Below, in pieces: positions 1-5,237 of a stretch of 5,243 nucleotides of DNA. The notes beneath the pieces are model-generated. The model had not been told where the DNA came from. It was given only the letters and a program-made list of their open reading frames with translations, and did not search any database. Every line of letters begins with the position of its first letter. Position 1 is the stretch's first letter. The DNA lies in the NCBI GenBank assembly GCA_041677365.1, contig JBAYQC010000105.1, forward strand, positions 1-5,243, written 5' to 3'. The position numbers and the translations under genes were made by a program. Source of the DNA: UBA2289 sp041677365 (GTDB lineage: Bacteria > Bacillota_I > Bacilli_A > Izemoplasmatales > Hujiaoplasmataceae).

Positions 1-40
1 AATAACCAATAATGTTTTTTTTACTAAAGTCAGCGTTTTT

Positions 41-71
41 TTGTAGTGAAAACAAAAAAATATGTTATAAT
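41..71 (+). promoter_or_regulatory. Promoter of the cmk-S1-der transcript (extended -10)
   Basis: A perfect TATAAT lies at 66-71 and is preceded by TG at 63-64, giving an extended -10 (TGTTATAAT). The best -35 match is TTGTAG at 41-46, but the spacer is 19 bases, so the extended -10 probably does most of the work. The distance to the cmk start (25 bases from the -10) leaves only a short leader with the ribosome binding site. No operator is evident. The promoter sits in very AT-rich DNA with T and A tracts. Confidence 0.7.
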
Positions 72-95
72 GTTTAAGATGTTGAGGAGGTTTTT

Positions 96-770
96 ATGAT
101 TGGTCATGCTTTAGCAATTGATGGTCCAGCTGGAGCTGGTAAATCAACAGTGGCGAAAAATCTTGCAAAACGCTTAGGTTATATATATATCGACACTGGA
201 GCGATGTATCGAGCGACAACTTACAAAGCTTTGAGTTTAGAGATTGATTTGGAAGATCCAGAAGCTTTTGGGTTCTTAGATGACACTGATTTTGAATTTA
301 AAAAAGGCGAACTCTATATGGACTCTGTCAATATGACGAGTTTAAACCGATTAAAAGAAGTTAGCGATAACGTTTCTTTAGTTGCCTCCCATATTCCTGT
401 TAGAAACAAACTAGTCAAACTCCAACAAGAAATTGCACTCAACAATAATGTGGTTATGGATGGAAGAGATATTGGAACAGTTGTTTTAAAGGATGCTAAT
501 TTAAAGGTTTTTCTGACAGCTTCACCACAAGTTAGAGCCAAACGTAGATATGAAGAACTAGTTGCTTTAGGAAGAAAAGTTGATATAGTTGAATTGGAAA
601 AAGACATTGTCAGGAGAGATCAATATGACTCTTCGAGAAAATACAATCCACTAAAGCAAGCAGAAGATGCTATCTATATCGATACATCGAATAAAAATAT
701 TGATGAAGTAACAGATTTGCTATATAAAAAATTTATTGAGATAGTTAACAAAGGAGATTTAAAAGAATGA
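96..770 (+). CDS. cmk: Cytidylate kinase (CMP/dCMP kinase)
   Basis: Cytoplasmic kinase that transfers phosphate from ATP to CMP or dCMP, recycling pyrimidine nucleotides for RNA and DNA synthesis. The 224-residue product matches the family length (about 220-230). Visible motifs are the P-loop GPAGAGKST at residues 10-18, DTGAMYR at 33-39 in the nucleotide-monophosphate site, MDGRDIGTVV at 121-130, and RRDQYDSSR at 173-181, which carries the Arg/Asp residues that bind CMP and close the lid. The start ATG is set by GAGGAGG at 84-90, five bases upstream, and the P-loop begins at the expected distance from the N terminus. It is the first gene of a probable operon. Its TGA stop overlaps the ATG of the next gene (ATGA, 767-770), which suggests translational coupling. 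Because TGA ends the protein at the normal family length, it also indicates that TGA is a stop codon here. Confidence 0.97.
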   Translation: MIGHALAIDGPAGAGKSTVAKNLAKRLGYIYIDTGAMYRATTYKALSLEIDLEDPEAFGFLDDTDFEFKKGELYMDSVNMTSLNRLKEVSDNVSLVASHIPVRNKLVKLQQEIALNNNVVMDGRDIGTVVLKDANLKVFLTASPQVRAKRRYEELVALGRKVDIVELEKDIVRRDQYDSSRKYNPLKQAEDAIYIDTSNKNIDEVTDLLYKKFIEIVNKGDLKE

Positions 771-2161
771 GTTTATACGATCAAGCAAGGTTATACACAC
801 CGAAGGTAGGAGATATCGTTACCGGTACCGTAGTAAAAGTGACTAAGGATGAGGTACTAGTCGATATAAATTATTCATGCGAAGGAGTAATTTATAAAAA
901 TCATCTAGCCTTAGATAAGATTAGCAGCGCTAAAGATCTAGTAAAAGAAGGCGATGAAATCAAGGTTAAAGTCACACAATTTAAGAAAGGTGATGAATCT
1001 GATTCATTGTTATTATCACGTTTAGATTTACTTAGAAATGAAAAAATGGAATCTGTTCGCAATGAACTTGAAGTTGATAAAGATTTTGAATTCTATGTAA
1101 AACGCTCTGTAAACGGCGGATTAATTCTTGATTATTCTGGTGTTGAAGCGTTCTTACCAGATAGTTTAATTTTCCTACAAGGAGAAGAATTAAAAAAAGA
1201 AGATTTAGTTAATACAAAAATTAAAGCGAGAATTATTGAAATTTCAAAACAAAGAAATCGTGATAAAATCGTTGTTAATCGTAAGCAAATAGTATATGAA
1301 GAATTAAAACTTCAAGAAAAACAAGATTTAGAAAAGCTTAACGTTGATGATATCATCAAAGTTAAGGTTGCTAGAATTGTTGATTTTGGTGCTTTTGTTA
1401 CAATCACAGATAACTTGGATGGATTAGTTCATATTTCTGAGATATCTCATTATCATGTTAAAAATGTTAATGATTATCTTCAAGTAGGAATGGAAGTAGA
1501 AGCGAAAGTAATCAAGATTAAAGGGAAGAAAATTAGTTTATCAATTAAAGCACTTTTACCAACACCATGGGATAACTTTTTGAAAGAGTACAAAGTCGGT
1601 CAAAAAGTTGAAGGAACAGTTGTAAGAAAAATGCAAAACGGTATGCTTCTAGAAGTAGAGAAAGAAGTAGTAGGTTTACTTAATCGTTATGATTATTCTT
1701 GGAACCCTCAAGATAATTTAGCTGGAAGAGTTGAAGTTGGGGAAAAGTTAGAGGTAGAAATAACCTCAATTGATAAGAAAAAACAACAATTCACTTTATC
1801 TAAAAAGCATTTGGAATATAATCCTTGGGCTGATTTAAAACTTAAAGAGGGAGAATTGGTCTCTGCAACAGTTTTAAGAGCTGAAGAAAAGGGAGCGGTA
1901 ATCCAAGTTGAAGAAGTTGAAGGTTTCTTACCAATTAGTGAACTATCTGTTGAGAGAGTAAACCGAGTTGAAGATATTGTTAAACCAGAAGATATCATTA
2001 CTGTCGAAGTTATTGAGTTCAAACCCAAAGAATGGAAGTTAATCGCTTCAATTAAGTCTGTTCAAGAAAAGAAAAATCGCGCTGAATATGAAAGTCAATT
2101 AAAAGAAAATGTCAGCGGGAATCAAAGTTTAAGAGACTTATTCGAAGAATATAATAAATAA
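767..2161 (+). CDS. rpsA: S1 RNA-binding domain protein, ribosomal protein S1 homologue
   Basis: RNA-binding protein built of five S1 (OB-fold) domains, at about residues 13-86, 103-173, 192-262, 276-347 and 360-431, with a short polar C-terminal tail ending near SLRDLFEEYNK. Domain 3 is the most canonical (VDFGAFV, GLVHISEIS, KISLSIKAL). Domains 3 and 4 are each followed by a PW-containing linker (TPWD, NPWA). The product is 464 residues: E. coli S1 has six domains and about 557 residues, while many Firmicute homologues have four. It probably binds mRNA on or near the 30S subunit. Whether it is a true ribosomal protein in this lineage cannot be told from sequence, because Firmicute S1 homologues are often loosely associated. 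AAGGAG at 751-756 serves the start, which overlaps the cmk stop. The position directly after cmk is the classic one for rpsA. Confidence 0.92.
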   Translation: MSLYDQARLYTPKVGDIVTGTVVKVTKDEVLVDINYSCEGVIYKNHLALDKISSAKDLVKEGDEIKVKVTQFKKGDESDSLLLSRLDLLRNEKMESVRNELEVDKDFEFYVKRSVNGGLILDYSGVEAFLPDSLIFLQGEELKKEDLVNTKIKARIIEISKQRNRDKIVVNRKQIVYEELKLQEKQDLEKLNVDDIIKVKVARIVDFGAFVTITDNLDGLVHISEISHYHVKNVNDYLQVGMEVEAKVIKIKGKKISLSIKALLPTPWDNFLKEYKVGQKVEGTVVRKMQNGMLLEVEKEVVGLLNRYDYSWNPQDNLAGRVEVGEKLEVEITSIDKKKQQFTLSKKHLEYNPWADLKLKEGELVSATVLRAEEKGAVIQVEEVEGFLPISELSVERVNRVEDIVKPEDIITVEVIEFKPKEWKLIASIKSVQEKKNRAEYESQLKENVSGNQSLRDLFEEYNK

Positions 2162-2178
2162 AAAAAGTTGGTGATAAT

Positions 2179-3486
2179 ATGTTACCAGTAGTAGCGATTG
2201 TTGGTCGACCAAATGTTGGAAAATCAACCCTATTTAACCGTATTGTAGGAGAAAGAAAATCGATTACTGATGACGAACCAGGTGTGACAAGAGACCGTAT
2301 TTATGCTCACGCTACCTGGCTAAATCGAGAATTTACATTAATTGATACAGGGGGCATCGAGTTAAACGATGCACCTTTTTTGACTGAAATAAAAGCCCAA
2401 GCAGAAATTGCTATTGAAGAAGCTGATGTTATTATCTTTGCAGTAGATGGTAAGTCTGGTTTACTTCCTTCTGATAAAGATGTGATGAATATTCTATATC
2501 AAAGTGATAAACCGATTATCGTGGCTGTAAATAAAGTTGATACACAAAAATATCGTGATTCGCTTTATGAGTTTTATGAACTCGGAGCTACATCGGTGTT
2601 TAATATCAGTTCGATACATGGGATTGGTATCGGCGAACTTTTAGATGAGGTCATTGCTCATTTACCGGAAAAAGAATCACAGTTATACGAGGATGATGTT
2701 GTAAGGATTTCGATAATTGGTCGTCCTAATGTTGGAAAATCTTCATTAACTAATTCTTTGTTGGGATATGAAAGAGTTATAGTTTCTGATATTGAAGGTA
2801 CAACCACCGATTCAATTGATACAGAATTCACTTTGGATGGCGAAAAATATGTAGCAATTGATACTGCGGGAATGAGAAAACGCGGGAAAATCTATGAAAA
2901 CCTTGATAAATACGCTAATCTTAGGGCTATGCAAGCGATTGATAGAAGTGATATTTCGTTATTAGTATTAGACGCTGAAACAGGAATTATCGCTCTAGAC
3001 AAAAATATTGCTGGATATGCTATCGATAATAAAAAAGCTCTTATTATTGTTGTAAATAAATGGGACGCAATTGAAAAGTCTCAACATACAATGCATGAGT
3101 GGGAAGAAAAGATCAGAAATGAGTTTAGGTTTTTAAGTTATATTCCAATTGTGTTTTTATCTGCTAAAACTAAAGCAAGAATTCACACTTTATTTCCCAT
3201 AATCAAAACTACTTATCTAAACTATACAAGAAGAGTTTCAACTTCATTATTGAATGAAGTTATCCAAGAAGCTGTCATTATAACCCCGCCTAAAAAACAC
3301 AATCAAAAAATGATCAAGATTTATTATGCGACTCAAGTTAAGACAAAATGTCCGACTTTTGTCTTGTTTGTAAACGACACAAAAGCCTTGCATTTCTCAT
3401 ATTATCGCTATTTGGAGAACCGGTTAAGGGAAAATTTTGACTTTTTTGGTACCCCGATATCGTTAATTTTAAGAAATCGCGAATAA
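2179..3486 (+). CDS. der: Ribosome-assembly GTPase Der (EngA)
   Basis: Essential tandem GTPase that binds the 50S subunit during late assembly. Two G domains are clear. The first has GRPNVGKST at residues 9-17, DTGG at 56-59 and NKVD at 118-121. The second has GRPNVGKSS at 181-189, DTAG at 228-231, NKWD at 293-296 and SAK at 328-330. Residues from about 350 form the C-terminal KH-like domain, including PTFVLFVND, HFSYYRYLENRLRE and the GTPI end. The length of 435 matches the family. The start lies 17 bases after the S1 stop. The preceding AAGTTGGTGAT (2165-2175) matches the extended anti-Shine-Dalgarno partner AAGGAGGTGAT at 9 of 11 positions and is correctly spaced, although the AGGAGG core is degenerate. 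There is no promoter-sized gap, so cotranscription with cmk and the S1 gene is likely. No convincing terminator hairpin follows the stop. Confidence 0.97.
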   Translation: MLPVVAIVGRPNVGKSTLFNRIVGERKSITDDEPGVTRDRIYAHATWLNREFTLIDTGGIELNDAPFLTEIKAQAEIAIEEADVIIFAVDGKSGLLPSDKDVMNILYQSDKPIIVAVNKVDTQKYRDSLYEFYELGATSVFNISSIHGIGIGELLDEVIAHLPEKESQLYEDDVVRISIIGRPNVGKSSLTNSLLGYERVIVSDIEGTTTDSIDTEFTLDGEKYVAIDTAGMRKRGKIYENLDKYANLRAMQAIDRSDISLLVLDAETGIIALDKNIAGYAIDNKKALIIVVNKWDAIEKSQHTMHEWEEKIRNEFRFLSYIPIVFLSAKTKARIHTLFPIIKTTYLNYTRRVSTSLLNEVIQEAVIITPPKKHNQKMIKIYYATQVKTKCPTFVLFVNDTKALHFSYYRYLENRLRENFDFFGTPISLILRNRE

Positions 3487-3521
3487 ATTTACATAAAAAT
3501 CGTTTTTTTTCGCTAAACTCC

Positions 3522-3550
3522 TTGCTTTTTTAATGATTTAGTTTTATAAT
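3522..3550 (+). promoter_or_regulatory. hup promoter (sigma-70/SigA type)
   Basis: TTGCTT at 3522-3527 and a perfect TATAAT at 3545-3550 are separated by exactly 17 bases. Only the TTG of the -35 matches consensus. The -10 lies 30 bases upstream of the HU start, giving a short leader with AAGGAGG at 3566-3572, eight bases before the ATG. This is what a highly expressed nucleoid protein gene would need. The 94-base gap after der (3487-3580) otherwise holds only T-rich sequence. Confidence 0.8.
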
Positions 3551-3580
3551 GGGTTTATATTAAAGAAGGAGGAATTAAAA

Positions 3581-3853
3581 ATGAACAAATCAGAATTAGT
3601 TGCTAGAATTGCTGACTTAGCGGATCTTTCAAAGAAAGATGCTGAACAAGCTTTAAACTCTACAGTATTAGCTATCCAAGAAGCATTAGTAAAAAAAGAA
3701 AAGGTTGTTTTAACTGGCTTCGGTACATTTGAAGTTAAACAACGTAAAGCAAGAGTTGGACACGATCCAAGAACTGGTGAAACTATTCATATTCCTGCAC
3801 TTTGGGCTCCAACTTTTAAAGCTGGAAAAGTATTAAAAGAAAAAGTTCGTTAA
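3581..3853 (+). CDS. hup: DNA-binding protein HU
   Basis: Small histone-like dimer that bends and compacts DNA and assists replication, repair and recombination. The 90-residue product matches HU length (90-92). The N-terminal helical dimerization part (about 1-42) is followed by GFGTFEV at 46-52 and the DNA-binding beta arm from about 53 to 76. The arm-tip proline that intercalates into DNA is kept at position 63. Two features differ from typical HU: the usual RNP at the tip reads HDP (61-63), and the stretch usually like PASKVPAFK reads PALWAPTFK (72-80), placing a tryptophan where lysine is common. The start is fixed by AAGGAGG at 3566-3572 and by the standard MNKSEL N terminus. It has its own promoter and terminator and is therefore monocistronic. 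HU is favoured over IHF because the lineage appears to be low-GC Gram-positive. Confidence 0.96.
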   Translation: MNKSELVARIADLADLSKKDAEQALNSTVLAIQEALVKKEKVVLTGFGTFEVKQRKARVGHDPRTGETIHIPALWAPTFKAGKVLKEKVR

Positions 3854-3869
3854 TCTTTAATTAACGTTT

Positions 3870-3899
3870 AGGCTGAGACTATCTCAGCCTTCTTTTTTT
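3870..3899 (+). terminator. Intrinsic terminator of hup
   Basis: A perfect 9-bp stem, AGGCTGAGA (3870-3878) pairing with TCTCAGCCT (3882-3890), encloses a three-base loop. It is followed by TC and seven T residues (3893-3899). It begins 17 bases after the HU stop codon. It also separates hup from the convergent insertion sequence. Confidence 0.95.
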
Positions 3900-3910
3900 A
3901 TTAACTTTAA

Positions 3911-3934
3911 CCATAAAAAAAAGCCCAATTGAAC
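3911..3934. other. Short spacer with a possible half-terminator next to the IS end
   Basis: Eight A residues (3915-3922) are followed by GCCC (3923-3926) and AATT. This is the typical left half of a bidirectional intrinsic terminator of the form A-tract, GCCC, loop, GGGC, T-tract, but the matching GGGC-T arm is missing because the insertion sequence begins here. The reading is suggestive only: the arm is just four GC pairs long and the other half would lie beyond the window end. Confidence 0.3.
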
Positions 3935-3967
3935 TGAACCCTTAAGAGTAGACACAAAATAAAAAAG
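3935..3967 (+). repeat. IS terminal inverted repeat, orfB-distal end (IRR)
   Basis: Reads TGAACCC, then a divergent stretch, then AGACACAAAATAAAAAAG. Compared with the reverse complement of 5205-5237, it differs at only six of 33 positions. The mismatches sit at repeat positions 8, 9, 10, 12, 16 and 22, leaving a conserved tip and a conserved inner block, as expected for separate cleavage and transposase-binding parts. Confidence 0.9.
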
Positions 3968-3979
3968 TGTCTACTTTTT
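3944..3979 (+). terminator. Inward-facing terminator-like hairpin at the left IS end
   Basis: AGTAGACAC (3947-3955) and GTGTCTACT (3967-3975) form a perfect 9-bp stem around an 11-base A-rich loop. Further A-T and G-U pairs are possible outward to 3944. On the + strand the stem runs into a T tract (3975-3979). It would stop transcription entering the element from the hup side as antisense to the transposase. On the - strand the stem is followed by CTTAAGGG and has no U tract, so it is not an obvious transposase terminator. Part of the stem lies within the terminal repeat. Confidence 0.55.
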
Positions 3980-4721
3980 AATTTCTTAAGCGAATTGTAT
4001 TATAAAAAATCATCCACTCATGGACTAATTGTTCATATTCATCTAAAGATGTGATATCATTATTATAGAGAGTTTCTTTCTTTAAAATAGAATGAAAACT
4101 TTCGATAACTGCGTTATCTAAAGGGTTTCCTTTTCGTGAATGGGATATGATAATGCCATTAGATTCGCAGATAACTTTATATTCAGTTGAAAGATACTGA
4201 GAACCTTGATCTGAATGGAGGACTAGTCCATTCAGATCATTTGTTTTATATATCGCTTCATTAAGGGTATCCATAACTAATTTGTTATCATTGTAATAAC
4301 TAATCTTATAAGCTACCCAATTTCTTGTTTCTAAGTCTAAGATTGTACTTAGATATGCTCTTTTTCCATTTCTTGTTAAAGTAAGATAAGTAATATCTGT
4401 AACCCAACCTCTTTGTTTGAAATTACGTTTTAACTGATCTGATTGAGATTGTTCCTCGATATATTTTTTCGGATAGTTTGGCTTGATATCTTTGATATAT
4501 TTTGCCATGATTCCATATTTGCTCATTACCCTTAATACTTTCTTGTGATTCATAACTAGCCCGTATTGTCGCTTCAAATCTTCGGTTATTCTTCTATAGC
4601 CATACACTTTCTTATACTTATCAAATATCTTTTTGATTATAAGATAATCTTGATAATCTGGATCTACTGTATTTCGATATTTATAGTATGTTGAAGTACT
4701 AATGTCTAACACTTCACACAT
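3978..4721 (-). CDS. IS3-family transposase OrfB, catalytic DDE part (expressed by -1 frameshift from OrfA)
   Basis: Catalytic region of the transposase, which cuts and joins the IS ends with Mg2+. Counting from the internal ATG at 4721, an HTH_21-like segment (residues about 25-70, with YGYRRITEDL) precedes an RNase H-fold integrase core. The triad is D109 (WVTDITYL), D171 (LHSDQGSQY) and E207 (NAVIESFHSILKKE). There are 35 residues between the last two, and K214 lies seven residues after the Glu, as in IS3 transposases. The frame is open upstream of this ATG to a TGA at 4818-4820 and encodes EKIAFITRYRHKYHIKV, a normal OrfB start region. The true product is therefore likely the OrfAB fusion of 358 residues (83 from OrfA, 28 linking, 247 here). 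The internal ATG has no good ribosome binding site. The C terminus ends at FYNTIRLRN and lacks the usual tail of about 20 residues containing a P-x-E-Y-like motif. The stop lies only 43 bases from the IS tip. Confidence 0.9.
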   Translation of the reverse strand: MCEVLDISTSTYYKYRNTVDPDYQDYLIIKKIFDKYKKVYGYRRITEDLKRQYGLVMNHKKVLRVMSKYGIMAKYIKDIKPNYPKKYIEEQSQSDQLKRNFKQRGWVTDITYLTLTRNGKRAYLSTILDLETRNWVAYKISYYNDNKLVMDTLNEAIYKTNDLNGLVLHSDQGSQYLSTEYKVICESNGIIISHSRKGNPLDNAVIESFHSILKKETLYNNDITSLDEYEQLVHEWMIFYNTIRLRN

Positions 4722-4762
4722 TACCTTAATATGATATTTATGTCTATATCTAGTGATAAACG

Positions 4763-5053
4763 CTATTTTTTCTCTTGATCGACCTCCTTCAAGTATTCTT
4801 GGAACTTTTTTAAGATTTCATATCTCTCCTTATAATCAATATCCTTCTCATTCTTTAGTCTGCCTCTCTTCTTTTTTATGATTTTGTTGCCATCTTGACG
4901 GTACTGATATACCCATGTATTAATGGTTCCTTCTGGAATCCCATACTTTTGTGAGAGATAAACATATCCATGCCCCGCTTCAACTTTCGCTTTAATTACT
5001 TCGATTTTTATTTCTTCGCTATATTGTTTAAACTTCTGTCCCTTGCTCGCCAT
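4763..5053 (-). CDS. IS3-family transposase OrfA (helix-turn-helix protein)
   Basis: DNA-binding N-terminal part of the transposase, made alone when no frameshift occurs and then likely a regulator. The 96-residue product begins MASKGQKFKQYSEEIK. The ATG at 5051-5053 is chosen because AAGGAGG (5062-5068) lies eight bases upstream; an in-frame ATG at 5140 has no ribosome binding site and would add 29 atypical residues. Residues about 11-52 form a helix-turn-helix (LSQKYGIPEGTINTWVYQY). A basic stretch, KKKRGR (60-65), follows, and then a helical segment (about 73-94) suited to multimerization. It carries one HTH, fewer than the long IS150 OrfA with two. The frame ends at TAG (4763-4765). Codons 81-83 (L-K-K) contain the slippery sequence that feeds ribosomes into the OrfB frame. 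Confidence 0.88.
   Translation of the reverse strand: MASKGQKFKQYSEEIKIEVIKAKVEAGHGYVYLSQKYGIPEGTINTWVYQYRQDGNKIIKKKRGRLKNEKDIDYKERYEILKKFQEYLKEVDQEKK
4805..4831 (-). promoter_or_regulatory. Programmed -1 ribosomal frameshift site between orfA and orfB
   Basis: On the - strand, A_AAA_AAG (4811-4805) is in the orfA frame as codons AAA AAG, the heptamer used by IS150-type elements and E. coli dnaX. An AAGGAG (4831-4826) lies 14 bases upstream and can act as a Shine-Dalgarno-type stimulator. The OrfB frame opens after a TGA at 4820-4818 and orfA stops at 4765-4763, so the shift must fall in this short window. The heptamer is the only canonical slippery site there. A second Shine-Dalgarno-like AAGGAGG at 4789-4783 has no properly spaced start codon in the orfB frame, which argues against simple reinitiation. 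Confidence 0.88.
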
Positions 5054-5061
5054 AAATTTAT

Positions 5062-5068
5062 CCTCCTT
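5062..5068 (-). promoter_or_regulatory. Ribosome binding site deciding the orfA start
   Basis: AAGGAGG on the - strand, eight bases before the ATG at 5053. It excludes the longer in-frame start at 5140, which has no such site. Confidence 0.85.
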
Positions 5069-5095
5069 ATGTTTTTTTATGTCGTGCCTCATTTT

Positions 5096-5128
5096 GCTTT
5101 TTGTTGATAACTTCGTTATCCAAAAAGC
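5096..5128 (-). repeat. Interrupted palindrome (hairpin) in the orfA leader
   Basis: GCTTTTTG (5096-5103) pairs with CAAAAAGC (5121-5128), and GATAAC (5106-5111) with GTTATC (5115-5120). This gives a 14-bp stem with a two-base bulge (TT at 5104-5105 on the + strand) and a three-base loop. No T tract follows on the - strand, so it is not a standard terminator. It lies 28 bases upstream of the orfA ribosome binding site, inside the IS. It could be a transcript structure or a protein-binding palindrome; its function is unknown. Confidence 0.6.
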
Positions 5129-5168
5129 TTTCTTACTCATAAATATATCATATTTGTTACCTAAATAG

Positions 5169-5200
5169 AAAAAGATGCTAGTAATTTAATACTAACATCT
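5169..5200 (-). terminator. Inward-facing terminator-like hairpin at the right IS end
   Basis: On the - strand, AGATGTTAGTA (5200-5190) pairs with TACTAGCATCT (5183-5173) around a six-base loop. The 11-bp stem has one G-U pair and is followed at once by a T run (5173-5169) then CTATTT. It lies between the terminal repeat and orfA. It should therefore terminate transcripts that enter the element from outside before they reach the transposase. On the + strand the same stem contains a C-A mismatch and the T run is displaced, so the - strand is the better fit. Confidence 0.65.
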
Positions 5201-5204
5201 TACT

Positions 5205-5237
5205 CTTTTTTATTTAGTGTCCACTATATGGGGTTCA
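5205..5237 (-). repeat. IS terminal inverted repeat, orfA-proximal end (IRL)
   Basis: Read on the - strand it begins TGAACCCC, continues ATATAGTGGACACT and ends AAATAAAAAAG. It matches the other end at 27 of 33 positions. It contains TATAGT (5228-5223), a 5-of-6 match to a -10 element pointing toward orfA. Confidence 0.9.

Larger units (their letters stand above)
3935..5237 (-). mobile_element. IS3-family (IS150-like) insertion sequence
   Basis: About 1.3 kb, with the transposase genes on the - strand. It is bounded by 33-base imperfect inverted repeats identical at 27 positions, beginning TGAACCC at both ends and so giving the TG...CA termini usual for IS3. Inside are an HTH-containing orfA, a DD(35)E orfB in the -1 frame and a slippery A_AAA_AAG linking them, which is the standard IS3-family layout. 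The left tip may extend to 3930, where TGAACTGAACCC resembles IS150-type tips; the right tip would then extend to 5242. With the inner boundaries no 3- or 4-base target duplication is present (left flank AAC, right flank CTA). With the outer boundaries the right flank is cut off by the window end. Both frames are open, so the copy may be active. It lies downstream of and convergent to hup and interrupts no visible gene. Confidence 0.93.

Noticed and set aside
314..607. Open frame of 97 codons on the - strand inside cmk
   Set aside because: It lies wholly antisense to a clear cytidylate kinase gene, has low-complexity Ser/Thr/Leu-rich content and shows no recognisable domain.
1708..2028. Open frame of 106 codons on the - strand inside the S1 gene
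   Set aside because: It is antisense to S1 domains 4 and 5, is rich in Ser and Thr as expected from reversed Glu/Lys codons, and has no known motif.
3487..3521. Terminator directly after der
   Set aside because: T-rich sequence is present, but I could not find a stem of useful length, so no terminator is claimed.
3947..3975. Left-end hairpin as a terminator for the transposase transcript
   Set aside because: On the - strand the stem is followed by CTTAAGGG with no U tract; the T tract is on the + strand side.
5054..5140. Longer orfA start at 5140
   Set aside because: The ATG lacks a ribosome binding site and the added 29 residues are encoded across the leader palindrome. The ATG at 5053 has AAGGAGG at ideal spacing.
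5147..5152. TATGAT on the - strand as an internal orfA promoter -10
   Set aside because: It matches -10 consensus, but no acceptable -35 lies 16-18 bases upstream and no TG extension is present.
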